Below are positions 42,083-51,420 of a stretch of DNA of 64,000 nucleotides, in pieces. The notes under the pieces were generated by a model. That model had not been told where the DNA came from. It searched no databases and worked only from the letters and a program-made list of their open reading frames with translations. Source of the stretch: Zoogloeaceae bacterium (GTDB taxonomy: Bacteria > Pseudomonadota > Gammaproteobacteria > Burkholderiales > Rhodocyclaceae); NCBI GenBank assembly GCA_024235675.1, contig JACKLZ010000002.1, positions 680,001 to 744,000 of the forward strand. Reading direction: 5' to 3'. Within the stretch, counting starts at the first letter, position 1; every line of letters starts with the position of its first letter. Position numbers and translations under genes: made by a program.

Positions 42083-44701
42083 ATGCAGGACAAGTACACG
42101 CCCGCCGCCATTGAAACCGCCGCCCAACAGTATTGGGACAGCGCCCGCAGCTTCGAGGTCAGCGAAGATCCAACGCGCCCGAAATACTACTGCCTGTCGA
42201 TGTTCCCCTACCCGTCGGGCAAGCTGCACATGGGCCATGTGCGCAACTACAGCCTGGGCGACATGCTCTCGCGCTATCACCGCATGCGCGGCTACAACGT
42301 GTTGCAGCCCATGGGCTGGGACGCCTTCGGCCTGCCGGCGGAAAACGCCGCGATCAAGAACAATGTGCCGCCGGCGCAATGGACTTACGACAACATCGCC
42401 TACATGAAGCAGCAGCTCAAGTCGCTGGGCTTCGCCATCGATTGGCGTCGTGAGCTGGCCACCTGCAAACCGGACTACTACAAGTGGAACCAGTGGTTCT
42501 TCCTGCGCATGCTCGAAAAAGGCATTGCCGAGCGCAAGACGCAGGTGGTGAACTGGGACCCGGTCGATCAGACCGTGCTGGCCAACGAGCAAGTCATCGA
42601 CGGCCGCGGCTGGCGCACCGGCGCGCTGGTTGAAAAGCGCGAAATCCCCGGCTACTACCTCAAGATCACCGACTACGCCGAAGAACTCCTGGCCGACCTC
42701 GACACACTCGACGGCTGGCCGGAGCGTGTTCGCGTCATGCAGAAGAACTGGATCGGTCGCTCCGAGGGCGTGGACGTCCACTTCCCCTACGATCTGAGCA
42801 CCACCGGCAAGGCCGGCGTCCTCAAGGTCTTCACCACCCGCGCCGACACCCTGATGGGTGCCACCTACGTCGCCGTGGCGGCGGAACACCCGCTCGCCCA
42901 GCAGGCCGCACAGGGCGACGCCGAACTGGCCGCGTTCATCGCCGAATGCCAGCACGGCAGCCAGGCCGAGGCCGACATGGCCACCATGGAAAAGAAAGGC
43001 ATGCCCACCCGCCTGCGCGTGGTGCACCCGATCTCCGGCGAATACCTGCCGGTGTGGGTCGCCAACTACGTTCTGATGGGTTACGGCGAAGGTGCCGTGA
43101 TGGCCGTGCCCGCGCACGACGAGCGCGACTTCGCCTTTGCCACCAAGTACAAGCTGCCGATCACCATGGTGGTCGCGTCGACACAAAACACCTACGACGA
43201 TGTCGTCGCGCCGTGGATGGACGCTTACGCCGAGCCCGGCAAGCTGGTCAATTCCGGCAAATACAACGGCCTGCGCTCGCTCGAAGCGATCGACGCCATC
43301 GCCGCCGACCTCGACACCAAGGGTCTGGGCGCCAAACGCGTGCAGTTCCGCCTGCGCGACTGGGGCGTCTCGCGCCAGCGCTACTGGGGCTGCCCGATCC
43401 CGATCATTCACTGCGACAGCTGCGGTGCGGTGCCGGTGCCCGACGAGCAACTGCCCGTCGTGCTGCCCGAAGACTGCGTGCCGGACGGCTCGGGCAACCC
43501 GCTGGCCAAGCGCGAAGACTTCCTGGCCTGCGACTGCCCCAAGTGCGGCAAGCCGGGTCGGCGCGAAACCGACACCATGGACACCTTCGTGGATTCGTCC
43601 TGGTACTACGCGCGCTACGCCACCGCCCAGGGCGATGCGAGCATGGTCGATGGCGAAACCAACTACTGGATGCCGGTCGACCAGTACATCGGCGGCATCG
43701 AGCACGCCATCCTGCACCTGCTCTACTCGCGCTTCTGGACCAAGGCCATGCGCGACATCGGCCTGGTGAACTACCGCGAGCCCTTCACCAATCTGCTCAC
43801 CCAGGGCATGGTGCTGAACAACGCCTTCTTCCATAAGCCCGAAGGCGGCGGCAAAAACTATTTCTGGGAAAAAGACATCGAGATCGGCCGCGACGCCAAA
43901 GGCCACATCACCGGCGCCACGCTGACGGCCGACGGCACGGTGCTCGAGCACGAGCTCACCACCATGTCGAAGTCGAAGAACAACGGCGTCGACCCGCAGT
44001 CGCTGATCGAGCAGTACGGCGCCGACACCGCACGCTTCTTCATGATGTTCGCCGCGCCACCCGAGCAAACCCTGGAGTGGTCCGACTCGGGCGTCGAAGG
44101 CGCCTTCCGCTTCCTGCGCCGGGTCTGGAACTTCGGCCACCGCTACGCCACCGAGATGCGCGCCGCGCTGCCGGCCGAGCGCACGCTCGGCAAGGGCAAA
44201 CTGCCCGAGGCGCTGGCCGATGTGCGCCGCGAAATCCATAGCTGCCTCAAGCAGGCCAATTACGACTTCGGCAAGCACCAGTTCAACACGGTCGCCTCGG
44301 CGAGCATGAAAATGCTCAACGCCCTCGAAAAAGCGCCCGCCGATAACGCGGCCGCGCACGCCGAGCTGACCGAAGAAGGCCTGTCGATTCTGCTGCGCCT
44401 GCTCAACCCGATCACCCCGCACATCGCCCACACACTGTGGCGCGACTGCGGCTTTGGCGACGACATCCTCAACGCCGCCTGGCCCGAAGTCGATGAAAAC
44501 GCACTGGTTCAGGACGAGATCGAACTGATGCTGCAGATCAACGGCAAGCTGCGCGGCAGCATCAAGGTCGCCGCCGACGCCGCACGTGACGCCATCGAGC
44601 AGATCGCGCTGGCCGACGCTGCCGCCGTCAAAACAATGGATGGCAAGCCGGCGCGTAAAATCGTGGTCGTACCCGGCCGCCTGGTCAATATCGTCTGCTA
44701 A
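42083..44701 (+). CDS. leuS: Leucyl-tRNA synthetase
   Basis: Charges tRNA-Leu, 872 residues. The HIGH-type motif is HMGH in YPSGKLHMGHVRNYSLGD and the KMSKS loop appears as TMSKSKNNG. The inserted editing (CP1) domain, with its threonine-rich loop and AVPAHDERD aspartate, and the zinc-like CPKCG segment are present, so proofreading should work. The ATG at 42083 lacks a strong ribosome site. Gene order leuS-lptE-holA is usual in proteobacteria and is probably transcribed together. Confidence 0.98.
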   Translation: MQDKYTPAAIETAAQQYWDSARSFEVSEDPTRPKYYCLSMFPYPSGKLHMGHVRNYSLGDMLSRYHRMRGYNVLQPMGWDAFGLPAENAAIKNNVPPAQWTYDNIAYMKQQLKSLGFAIDWRRELATCKPDYYKWNQWFFLRMLEKGIAERKTQVVNWDPVDQTVLANEQVIDGRGWRTGALVEKREIPGYYLKITDYAEELLADLDTLDGWPERVRVMQKNWIGRSEGVDVHFPYDLSTTGKAGVLKVFTTRADTLMGATYVAVAAEHPLAQQAAQGDAELAAFIAECQHGSQAEADMATMEKKGMPTRLRVVHPISGEYLPVWVANYVLMGYGEGAVMAVPAHDERDFAFATKYKLPITMVVASTQNTYDDVVAPWMDAYAEPGKLVNSGKYNGLRSLEAIDAIAADLDTKGLGAKRVQFRLRDWGVSRQRYWGCPIPIIHCDSCGAVPVPDEQLPVVLPEDCVPDGSGNPLAKREDFLACDCPKCGKPGRRETDTMDTFVDSSWYYARYATAQGDASMVDGETNYWMPVDQYIGGIEHAILHLLYSRFWTKAMRDIGLVNYREPFTNLLTQGMVLNNAFFHKPEGGGKNYFWEKDIEIGRDAKGHITGATLTADGTVLEHELTTMSKSKNNGVDPQSLIEQYGADTARFFMMFAAPPEQTLEWSDSGVEGAFRFLRRVWNFGHRYATEMRAALPAERTLGKGKLPEALADVRREIHSCLKQANYDFGKHQFNTVASASMKMLNALEKAPADNAAAHAELTEEGLSILLRLLNPITPHIAHTLWRDCGFGDDILNAAWPEVDENALVQDEIELMLQINGKLRGSIKVAADAARDAIEQIALADAAAVKTMDGKPARKIVVVPGRLVNIVC

Positions 44702-44704
44702 GGC

Positions 44705-44729
44705 CGGGCGGGCGCATCCAGCCCGCCCG
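44705..44729 (+). terminator. GC-rich hairpin between leuS and lptE
   Basis: CGGGCGGGC (44705-44713) pairs with GCCCGCCCG (44721-44729) over a 7-base loop. Only a short CTCT follows, so it may attenuate or stabilise the transcript rather than end it. Confidence 0.4.
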
Positions 44730-44767
44730 CTCTAGCGCCACCTGTCTTTGCAAGGAAGCTTCGACTC

Positions 44768-45289
44768 ATGAAATCTGGCCACGATACGACCCGCCGACGC
44801 CTGCTTCTCGCCGGCCTCGCCACGTTCGGGCTCGCCGGCTGCGGCTTCCATCTGCGCGGCCAGCTCGACATGCCCTTCAAGCGGGCGTATCTCAACGCCA
44901 ACCGCAACGAGCGCTTCATGAACCGCATCGCGCGGCAGCTCGAAATCAACGGCGTCGTCCTGACCGAGCGGCTGAACGAGGCTGATGTCAGCATCCGGCT
45001 CTTCAACATCAAGCGCGAGCGCGACATTCTCAGCCTGAACCGGGCCGGCAAAGCGCGTGAATATCGTCTCGTCACCACGCTCAGCTTCGCGGTCGAACGC
45101 GCCGATGGCACCACGGTGCGCCCGGCAGAGCGCATCTCCGTGCGTCGCGATGTGACCTACGACGACACGCAGCTGCTCGCCAAGGATCAGGAAGAGGCCA
45201 TGCTCTACCGCGACATGGAAGACGACATCGCCCAGCAATTGGTCCGCCGCCTCGCGGCCATCAAGCTCGACGCCTCCGCCGCCCAATGA
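44768..45289 (+). CDS. lptE: LPS-assembly lipoprotein LptE
   Basis: Outer-membrane lipoprotein that plugs LptD and assists lipopolysaccharide insertion. The 173 residues start with a twin-Arg-like basic stretch, a hydrophobic segment and the lipobox LAGC. Then comes the family start GFHLRG. Beta strands and the TYDDTQLLAKDQEEAMLY segment match LptE/RlpB. The last codons overlap the holA start (ATGA). Position after leuS is typical. Confidence 0.93.
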   Translation: MKSGHDTTRRRLLLAGLATFGLAGCGFHLRGQLDMPFKRAYLNANRNERFMNRIARQLEINGVVLTERLNEADVSIRLFNIKRERDILSLNRAGKAREYRLVTTLSFAVERADGTTVRPAERISVRRDVTYDDTQLLAKDQEEAMLYRDMEDDIAQQLVRRLAAIKLDASAAQ

Positions 45290-46305
45290 ATCTGCATCCG
45301 GACCGGCTCAGCGCCCATCTGGAAAAACCCCTCGCCGCCCTCTACGTCCTGCACGGCAATGAGCCGCTGACCGTCTCCGAGGCCGGCGACGCCCTGCGCG
45401 CCGCCGCCAGACGGCAAGGCTTCGACGAGCGCGAAATCCTCATCAGCGGCCCCGGCTTCGGCTGGGAGGCCCTGTTCGAAGCCACCGGCAACCTGTCGCT
45501 GTTCGGCAGCCGCAAAGTCATCGATCTGCGCATCCCCAACGGCAAGCCCGGCAAGGACGGCGGTGACGCGCTCAAGCGCCTGGCCGACACCGCCGAGCCG
45601 ACCGCCAGCGATGTGATCACCCTGATCAGTCTGCCCGAACTCGACTGGGCCGCGCGCAAGACCGCCTGGTTCAGCGCGCTCAGCCAGAAGGGCGTCGCCG
45701 TCGAATGCAACGCCCCGCCGCGCGAGCAGCTGCCGCGCTGGATTGCGGCGCGCCTGTCGGCCCAGCAACAAAGCGCCTCCGCCGACGCGCTGGGCTTCAT
45801 CGCCGATCACGTCGAAGGCAACCTGCTCGCCGCCCACCAGGAAATCACCAAACTCGCCCTGCTGCACCCGCCGGGCGAACTCAGCCTCGACGCGGTGCGC
45901 GAAGCCGTCCTCGACGTTGCCCGCTACGACATCGACACCTTGCGCAACGCCGTGCTCGAAGGCGACGCCGGCCGCTGCACCCGCCTGCTCGAAGGCCTGG
46001 CGGGTGAAGGCACGGCCGCGCCGCTGCTGCTGTGGATGCTCGCCAACGAAGTGCGCACCCTGGCGCGCCTGCAGGCTGCCCAGGCCGACGGCCAGCCGCT
46101 GGCCGCCGCCTTCAAGGCCGAGCGCGTCTTTGACGACCGCCGTCGCAAGGCCTTGCAACACGCCCTCCAGCGTCTCGCGCCGGGCAAGGTCCGCGCCGCG
46201 CTGGCCCACGCCGCCCGCATCGACCGCGTCATCAAGGGCATCGCCGCCGGCGACGTGTGGGACGAGTTTCTGCGCTTGTGCCTGAGGCTGTGCCCGGCGC
46301 GCTGA
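45286..46305 (+). CDS. holA: DNA polymerase III delta subunit
   Basis: Clamp-loader wrench subunit, 339 residues, which opens the beta clamp. The N-terminal part has the AAA-like fold with VLHGNEPLTVSEAGDALR, and the chain shows the FIADHVEGNLLAAHQEI segment typical of HolA. It starts inside the lptE stop codon. The middle is rich in Ala/Leu/Arg helices, as in the family. No nucleotide-binding motif is expected in this subunit. Confidence 0.95.
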   Translation: MNLHPDRLSAHLEKPLAALYVLHGNEPLTVSEAGDALRAAARRQGFDEREILISGPGFGWEALFEATGNLSLFGSRKVIDLRIPNGKPGKDGGDALKRLADTAEPTASDVITLISLPELDWAARKTAWFSALSQKGVAVECNAPPREQLPRWIAARLSAQQQSASADALGFIADHVEGNLLAAHQEITKLALLHPPGELSLDAVREAVLDVARYDIDTLRNAVLEGDAGRCTRLLEGLAGEGTAAPLLLWMLANEVRTLARLQAAQADGQPLAAAFKAERVFDDRRRKALQHALQRLAPGKVRAALAHAARIDRVIKGIAAGDVWDEFLRLCLRLCPAR

Positions 46306-46387
46306 TCTGCCGTTTTTGCCGCAGTGCGCAACGATGGGGTAACCTTGCTCTTTTTACCGCCCCATTGAACTGAACGGCCCTCGCCCC

Positions 46388-47665
46388 ATGGACATCGAAG
46401 CCTATATGCGGACCCTCGGACGACAGGCGCGTGACGCCTCCCGTCAGCTGGCCGCCGCCTCCACCGAGACCAAGAACGCCGCCCTGCTGGCCATTGCCCG
46501 CCGCCTGCGCGAACAGAAGTCGGTGCTGCTCGACGCCAATGCCGCCGACCTGGCGCAAGCACGTGCCGACGGTCTCGAGCCGGCCATGGTCGATCGCCTG
46601 ACGCTGTCCGACGCCGGCGTCGAAAGCATGTCCGCCGGCCTCGAACAAATCGCCGCGCTGCCCGATCCGGTCGGCGAAATCACCGACGTCAAGCGCCGCC
46701 CCAGCGGTATTCAGGTGGGCAAGATGCGCGTGCCGCTCGGCGTCATCGGCATCATTTACGAAGCCCGCCCCAACGTCACCGCCGACGCTGCGGCGCTATG
46801 CCTCAAGTCCGGCAACGCCGCCATTTTGCGCGGCGGAAAGGAAGCCCTGCACTGCAACCAGGCGATTGCCGCCTGCGTGCGCGAAGGCTTGCTCGAAGCC
46901 GGCCTGCCGGCCGCCGCCGTGCAAGTTGTCGACACCACCGATCGCGCGGCCGTGGGCCACCTGATCACCCTGCCCGAGTTTGTGGACGTGATTGTCCCGC
47001 GCGGCGGCAAAGGTCTGATCGAGCGCATCTCGCGCGAAGCGCGGGTGCCTGTCATCAAGCATCTCGACGGCAACTGCCATGTCTACGTGCACAGCGCCGC
47101 CGACGCCGATAAGGCCGAGGCCATTGTCGAAAACTCCAAGACCCAGCGCTACGGCACCTGCAACACCGCTGAGTCGCTGCTGGTCGACCGCAGCGTCGCT
47201 GCTGAGTTGCTGCCGCGCATCGGCCGCAAACTCAGCGCCCACGGCGTCGAATTGCGCGGCTGCGCCGAGAGCCTGGCCATTCTCGAAGCGGCGAATATCG
47301 CCGGTGCCAAACTGCGCCCGGCCGAAGAATCGGACTGGTCGGAGGAATATCTCGCGCCCATCATCGCCGTGAAGGTGGTCGCCGATCTGGACGCCGCCAT
47401 TGAACACGTCAACCGCTACAGTTCCGGCCACACCGAAAGCATCGTGAGCGAGAACTACACCGCAGCCATGCGCTTCCTGCGCGAGGTCGACTCGGCCTCG
47501 GTGATGATCAACGCCTCCACCCGCTTTGCCGATGGCTTCGAATACGGTCTGGGCGCCGAGATCGGCATCTCCACCGACAAGATCCACGCCCGCGGACCGG
47601 TCGGCCTCGACGGTCTGACCAGCCAGAAGTGGATCGTCTTCGGCAATGGTGAGGTGCGCGGCTAA
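46388..47665 (+). CDS. proA: Gamma-glutamyl phosphate reductase
   Basis: Second enzyme of proline biosynthesis: reduces glutamyl-5-phosphate to the semialdehyde with NADPH. The 425 residues show the aldehyde-dehydrogenase fold, including VIYEARPNVT, KHLDGNCHVY and the catalytic cysteine in RYGTCNTAESLLV. The end has the EIGISTDKIHARGPVGL segment. No proB lies beside it; in this lineage proB is usually elsewhere. The gene is followed by an intrinsic terminator and so is probably monocistronic. Confidence 0.97.
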   Translation: MDIEAYMRTLGRQARDASRQLAAASTETKNAALLAIARRLREQKSVLLDANAADLAQARADGLEPAMVDRLTLSDAGVESMSAGLEQIAALPDPVGEITDVKRRPSGIQVGKMRVPLGVIGIIYEARPNVTADAAALCLKSGNAAILRGGKEALHCNQAIAACVREGLLEAGLPAAAVQVVDTTDRAAVGHLITLPEFVDVIVPRGGKGLIERISREARVPVIKHLDGNCHVYVHSAADADKAEAIVENSKTQRYGTCNTAESLLVDRSVAAELLPRIGRKLSAHGVELRGCAESLAILEAANIAGAKLRPAEESDWSEEYLAPIIAVKVVADLDAAIEHVNRYSSGHTESIVSENYTAAMRFLREVDSASVMINASTRFADGFEYGLGAEIGISTDKIHARGPVGLDGLTSQKWIVFGNGEVRG

Positions 47666-47716
47666 CACCTCGCTACATGTTTTTCGCACGATCGTGCGAC
47701 GGCTTTGATAGGATGA

Positions 47717-47750
47717 AGCGTCCGGTGCGCAGGGGCTCCGGACGCTTTTT
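47717..47750 (+). terminator. Intrinsic terminator of proA
   Basis: A 9-bp stem (AGCGTCCGG with CCGGACGCT) around a 12-base loop, followed by a T-run to 47750. It lies 52 bases after the stop and 23 bases before the next start codon. Confidence 0.88.
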
Positions 47751-47772
47751 CAATTACAAATCCGGAGACATC

Positions 47773-48342
47773 ATGAAAAAACTGCTGGCCGCCCTCTGCA
47801 CTTCCCTCGCCCTCGCCTCTGCCCACGCGGCAATCGATGTCGCAGGCGTAAAATTCGAAGACCAGAGCCAGGTTGCCGATCAGACCTTGCAACTCAACGG
47901 CGCCGGGCTGCGCACCAAATTTGTCTTCAAGGTCTACGCCATGGGCTTGTACCTGCCCGCCAAGGCCAAAGGCACCAAGGCAGTTTTGGCAAGTACCGGC
48001 CCACGCCGGATCGACATCACCACGCTGCGCGACCTGAGCGCCGAGCAGTTCGCCGACGCACTCTCCGAAGGCTTGCAGAAGAATCTGAGTGAGGCAGAGC
48101 AAAGCGCACTGAAGGCCGACAACGAGGCCTTCCGCGCCAACCTGCTGTCACTCAAGTCGGCCAAGGAAGGCACGCGCATCCAGATCGACTTCACACCGGC
48201 GGGCGGCACCCGTCTCGTCGTCAATGGCAAACCCCACGGCGAGGCGATCGGCAATATCGACTTCTCCAATGCGCTGCTGCGGGTGTGGATCGGAGAGTCG
48301 CCCGCACAAAGCGACTTGAAGAGCGCCTTGATCGGCGAGTAA
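47773..48342 (+). CDS. Chalcone-isomerase-like secreted protein
   Basis: A 189-residue exported protein with a signal peptide (MKKLLAALCTSLALASAHA, cleavage near AHA). The mature part starts with AIDVAGVKFE and shows the segments KFVFKVYAMGLYLPA, ITTLRDLSAEQFADAL and LLRVWIGESP, the pattern of bacterial chalcone-isomerase-like domains. In bacteria these proteins likely bind fatty acids or related ligands in the periplasm; the plant flavonoid reaction is not expected. ATG at 47773 has a GGAG site. It follows the proA terminator and probably has its own promoter. Confidence 0.88.
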   Translation: MKKLLAALCTSLALASAHAAIDVAGVKFEDQSQVADQTLQLNGAGLRTKFVFKVYAMGLYLPAKAKGTKAVLASTGPRRIDITTLRDLSAEQFADALSEGLQKNLSEAEQSALKADNEAFRANLLSLKSAKEGTRIQIDFTPAGGTRLVVNGKPHGEAIGNIDFSNALLRVWIGESPAQSDLKSALIGE

Positions 48343-48455
48343 GGCCCTGCCGCGTGCGGCATGCGCCACCGCGTGGCGTGCGGCGTGGCCTTCGGGCCTC
48401 GCCGCACGCACCCAAATCGCTTGAAGCGCGTGCGGCAGACCCCCACAATGGGGCC

Positions 48456-48938
48456 ATGACCACCGGCATCGACACCCCATTCGACAGCGTTTTACCCACG
48501 CCTTTTGGCGCGCTTGGCATTCGCGCGGACGATGACGCGCTCACCGAAATCTGCTTTCTGCCCCCCTACACCCCCGCGGCGCCCGGCACGCACCCGCTGG
48601 CAAGAGAGGCCGAGCGACAACTGCGTGCCTACCTCGCCGCCCCCCAACACCGCTTTGACCTGCCCTTGCGTCCAGCGGGCACCGCCTTTCAGCGGCGCGT
48701 CTGGGCCGAAATTGCCGCCATCGCCCCCGGCGAGCTGCGCGCCTACGGGCAGCTGGCACAACGCCTTGGCACCGCCGCGCGTGCAGTGGGTCAGGCCTGC
48801 GGCGCCAACCCGTTTCCCGTCGTCGTGCCCTGCCACCGTGTCGTCGCACAGCACGCCCTCGGTGGATTTGCGCACGCCCGCGATGGCTTTCTGATCGACA
48901 CCAAGCAATGGCTGATCCAGCACGAACAGAGGCGCTGA
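48456..48938 (+). CDS. ogt: Methylated-DNA-protein-cysteine methyltransferase
   Basis: Repairs O6-alkylguanine by transferring the alkyl group to its own cysteine, acting once. The 160 residues end with the active-site motif VPCHRVV. RAVGQACGANP forms the DNA-binding helix and the asparagine hinge. The start at 48456 gives a sensible N terminus after an untypical 57-codon open stretch. The 3' end overlaps the xerD start by 31 bases, so the two are likely co-translated. Confidence 0.93.
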   Translation: MTTGIDTPFDSVLPTPFGALGIRADDDALTEICFLPPYTPAAPGTHPLAREAERQLRAYLAAPQHRFDLPLRPAGTAFQRRVWAEIAAIAPGELRAYGQLAQRLGTAARAVGQACGANPFPVVVPCHRVVAQHALGGFAHARDGFLIDTKQWLIQHEQRR

Positions 48939-49840
48939 GCCTCCCGCCCGAGACCATCGCCGATCTCGACGCGTTTTGCGATGGCTTGTGGCTCTCGGAC
49001 GGACTCTCACGCAACACGCTCGCCGCCTATCGGCGCGATCTGACGCTATTTGCGCGCTGGCTGCAGGCCAGTCACGGCATCGCCCCGTTTGAAGCAGAGG
49101 CCCGCCATCTGCACGCCTATCTGGCCGAATTCAGCCAACGCGCCAAAGCCACAAGCCAACGCCGCCTGCTATCGACCTGGCGCCGGTATTTCCACTCGCT
49201 GATGCAGTCCGGCCGCATCCGCAATGACCCGACCCAGCGACTCGATCCGCCCATGGCTGCGCCACGGTTTCCAAAAAGCCTGTCGGAAGCGGACGTGGAC
49301 GCCCTGCTCAACACCCCGGATATCGACACCTCCCTCGGGATGCGCGACAAGGCCATGCTCGAATTGCTCTACGCCACCGGCCTGCGGGTGTCTGAATTGA
49401 TCGGTTTGCGCAGCTTTGAAGTCAGTCTCAACGACGGTGCGCTGCGTGTGCTGGGCAAAGGCGACAAAGAGCGTCTGGTGCCGATTGGCGCCGCGGCAAG
49501 CGACTGGCTACGACACTATCTCGCACATGCACGCAGCGACATCCTGGCCGGCCGACACGCCGATGCCCTGTTTGTCACCGTGCAAGGCGCCGCCATGAGC
49601 CGGCAAATGTTCTGGCGGCTCATCAAGCAGTACGCCACGCGCGCCGGCATTAGCAGCGACCGCATTTCTCCGCACACCCTGCGCCATGCGTTTGCCACGC
49701 ATTTATTGAATCACGGCGCCGATTTGCGCGTGGTACAACTCCTGTTAGGGCATGCCGACATTTCAACCACCCAGATATATACACATATCGCCCGTGCACG
49801 ACTCAAGCAACTGCACGCCATTCATCATCCACGGGGCTGA
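48908..49840 (+). CDS. xerD: Site-specific tyrosine recombinase XerD
   Basis: Resolves chromosome dimers at dif together with XerC. The 310 residues hold an N-terminal SAM-like arm-binding domain and the catalytic domain. All residues are visible: Arg in GLRVSELIGL, Lys in GKGDKERLVP, HxxR in HTLRHAF, His in LLGHAD and the nucleophile in QIYTH. Starts inside ogt. The chromosomal housekeeping size and complete motif set argue for XerD, not a phage integrase. I found no dif site in this window. Confidence 0.94.
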   Translation: MADPARTEALSLPPETIADLDAFCDGLWLSDGLSRNTLAAYRRDLTLFARWLQASHGIAPFEAEARHLHAYLAEFSQRAKATSQRRLLSTWRRYFHSLMQSGRIRNDPTQRLDPPMAAPRFPKSLSEADVDALLNTPDIDTSLGMRDKAMLELLYATGLRVSELIGLRSFEVSLNDGALRVLGKGDKERLVPIGAAASDWLRHYLAHARSDILAGRHADALFVTVQGAAMSRQMFWRLIKQYATRAGISSDRISPHTLRHAFATHLLNHGADLRVVQLLLGHADISTTQIYTHIARARLKQLHAIHHPRG

Positions 49841-49854
49841 ATTTCAAAAACATC

Positions 49855-50352
49855 ATGGCCAATACAACACCTGACACACCCGCAACCCGCGCACTCAAAG
49901 CTGCGCACATCGCCTTCGCGAGCTACCTCTACCCCTACGAAGACCATGGCGGCGCTTCGTTTGCAGCGCGCTTTTTGAATTTGCCAGAACACGCGGTGAT
50001 TAAAACCCTGGTCATGGAAAACGAAAACGCCAAGCCATTGCTCGTACTCATGCATGGCGATCGCGACGTCGCGACCAAACAACTCGCGCTGGCCACTGAT
50101 AACCGTCAGATTCATCCTTGCAAACCCGATGTCGCGCAAAAGCACACGGGCTACCAGGTCGGCGGCACATCGCCTTTCGGCACACGCAAGCCACTACCCG
50201 TGTTCATCGAGCGAAGCATTCTTGATTTACCGCTGATTTATATCAACGGTGGCAAGCGCGGTTTTCTCGTAGCACTGCACCCACACGATCTCGTCCGGGC
50301 GCTCTCACCAACGCCTGTCAGCGTCGCCAAGGTCACGGGCACCGAGCACTGA
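49855..50352 (+). CDS. YbaK/EbsC-type aminoacyl-tRNA deacylase
   Basis: Trans-editing enzyme that hydrolyses mischarged tRNA, in the YbaK case Cys-tRNA-Pro. The 165 residues have the family segments VIKTLVMENE, the catalytic lysine-region MHGDRDVATKQLA and the loop VGGTSPFG, and a C-terminal LHPHDLV. It lies 14 bases after xerD, same strand. The name ybaK is likely but the exact specificity (Pro, Ala or Cys) is not provable here. Confidence 0.9.
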   Translation: MANTTPDTPATRALKAAHIAFASYLYPYEDHGGASFAARFLNLPEHAVIKTLVMENENAKPLLVLMHGDRDVATKQLALATDNRQIHPCKPDVAQKHTGYQVGGTSPFGTRKPLPVFIERSILDLPLIYINGGKRGFLVALHPHDLVRALSPTPVSVAKVTGTEH

Positions 50353-50458
50353 CAGACGGACCGCGCAGCGCCAACGCATTAAATCGAATATGTATTCCTG
50401 TATTGGCCGTATATTTTGTGATGTTGTGTGCAGGGTTGAAATTAATTCGGCCAAGGCG

Positions 50459-50508
50459 TTGATTTTAGTAAATCAAGAGTGGCAAAATCAGCCGGAGCGT
50501 GTTGATTT
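50459..50508 (+). promoter_or_regulatory. AT-rich leader with repeated TTGATTT upstream of the H-NS gene
   Basis: TTGATTT (50459-50465) and AAATCAA (50470-50476) form a 7-bp inverted repeat with a four-base gap, and a third TTGATTT follows at 50502-50508. The whole stretch 50390-50515 is clearly AT-richer than the genome, typical of H-NS targets and suggesting autoregulation. Confidence 0.45.
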
Positions 50509-50566
50509 CTAAAAGACCGCGTTCGCCCCCACCAAAGCACACCACAAAAACCGAAGAGGAATTGGA

Positions 50567-50935
50567 ATGGACATCAACCTGAGTGAAATGACGGTCCCGG
50601 AGTTACGTCGCCTGCAAGGAAAGCTCGAAACCGAAATCCGTCGACGTGACGAATCCGCACGCCGGGATGTCCTGAAGCAATTCAAGAAAATCGCCGCAGA
50701 TCACGGCGTCTCCCTCGACGACGTACTGGGCGACGCGCCCGCCAAGAGCGCCCCGAAAGCCGCCCCCAAAACCCGTCGCAAGGCTGCATCACCCGCCAAG
50801 GGAAAACGCGTTCCGATGAAATACGCCAACCCGGACGACCCCAAGATCGGCTGGACAGGCCGTGGCCGCAAGCCGCGCTGGGTGGAAGCGTGGCTGAGTG
50901 CAGGCAATTCGATCGACGCGCTGCTGATCAAATAA
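50567..50935 (+). CDS. H-NS family nucleoid-associated protein
   Basis: A 122-residue DNA-binding silencer of the betaproteobacterial H-NS type. The N-terminal half (about 1-50) is a helical oligomerisation domain. A low-complexity Ala/Lys/Pro linker follows, and the C terminus holds the minor-groove AT-hook-like motif in KYANPDDPKIGWTGRGRKPRW. A GAGGAAT ribosome site precedes the ATG. Its own leader is AT-rich. It is followed by a bidirectional terminator shared with folB. It would bind curved, foreign or AT-rich DNA. Confidence 0.92.
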   Translation: MDINLSEMTVPELRRLQGKLETEIRRRDESARRDVLKQFKKIAADHGVSLDDVLGDAPAKSAPKAAPKTRRKAASPAKGKRVPMKYANPDDPKIGWTGRGRKPRWVEAWLSAGNSIDALLIK

Positions 50936-50955
50936 CGCATACTGCCAGCACCAAT

Positions 50956-50982
50956 AAAAAGCCGCCCACCGGGCGGCTTTTT
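50956..50982. terminator. Bidirectional terminator between the H-NS gene and folB
   Basis: AAAAA (50956-50960), GCCGCCC, ACC, GGGCGGC, then TTTTT (to 50982). The symmetric A- and T-runs let it serve both convergent genes. Confidence 0.93.
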
Positions 50983-51001
50983 AATTCAACATGACACGTA
51001 A

Positions 51002-51373
51002 TCAATCCGATTCAAGCACACGCCCGTCCTTGCCGCGCTGAATGAATACACCGACGCGCCGCACCCCTTTCATGACACCGATCTTGGCAATGCGCAATTT
51101 CACCCAGGGCGCGTTGAACTCATTAAACAACAAGGCCACCACGAACTCGCCCAGGGTTTCAATCAAATTGAAATGTCGGGCAGCCAGTTCCTCGCGGATA
51201 CGTTCAATCACCTGCGCATAATCGATCGTGTCGGCAATATCGTCACGCTCGGCCGCCGCATCGGGCACACCGAAGGTCAGATTCAGCTCAACCGTTTGCG
51301 ATGCCACACGCTCTCGCGGGTAGATCCCCACGCGGGCTTCGACCCGCAATTCCTCAATGAAGATGAAATCCAT
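51002..51373 (-). CDS. folB: Dihydroneopterin aldolase
   Basis: Folate-pathway enzyme converting dihydroneopterin to the hydroxymethyl pterin. The 123-residue protein has the N-terminal DFIFIEELRVEARVGIYPRER segment and the active-site region of the family (ETLGEFVVALLF, plus a Lys-containing KLRIAKIG). It is convergent with the H-NS gene and shares the terminator. Upstream it is divergent from plsY, so a shared promoter region is expected in the 47-base gap. Confidence 0.93.
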   Translation of the reverse strand: MDFIFIEELRVEARVGIYPRERVASQTVELNLTFGVPDAAAERDDIADTIDYAQVIERIREELAARHFNLIETLGEFVVALLFNEFNAPWVKLRIAKIGVMKGVRRVGVFIQRGKDGRVLESD

Positions 51374-51420
51374 TTCGGCTCTCGTCTAGAATTGTGGCCA
51401 TTCTAGCCCGAACAGCAACG

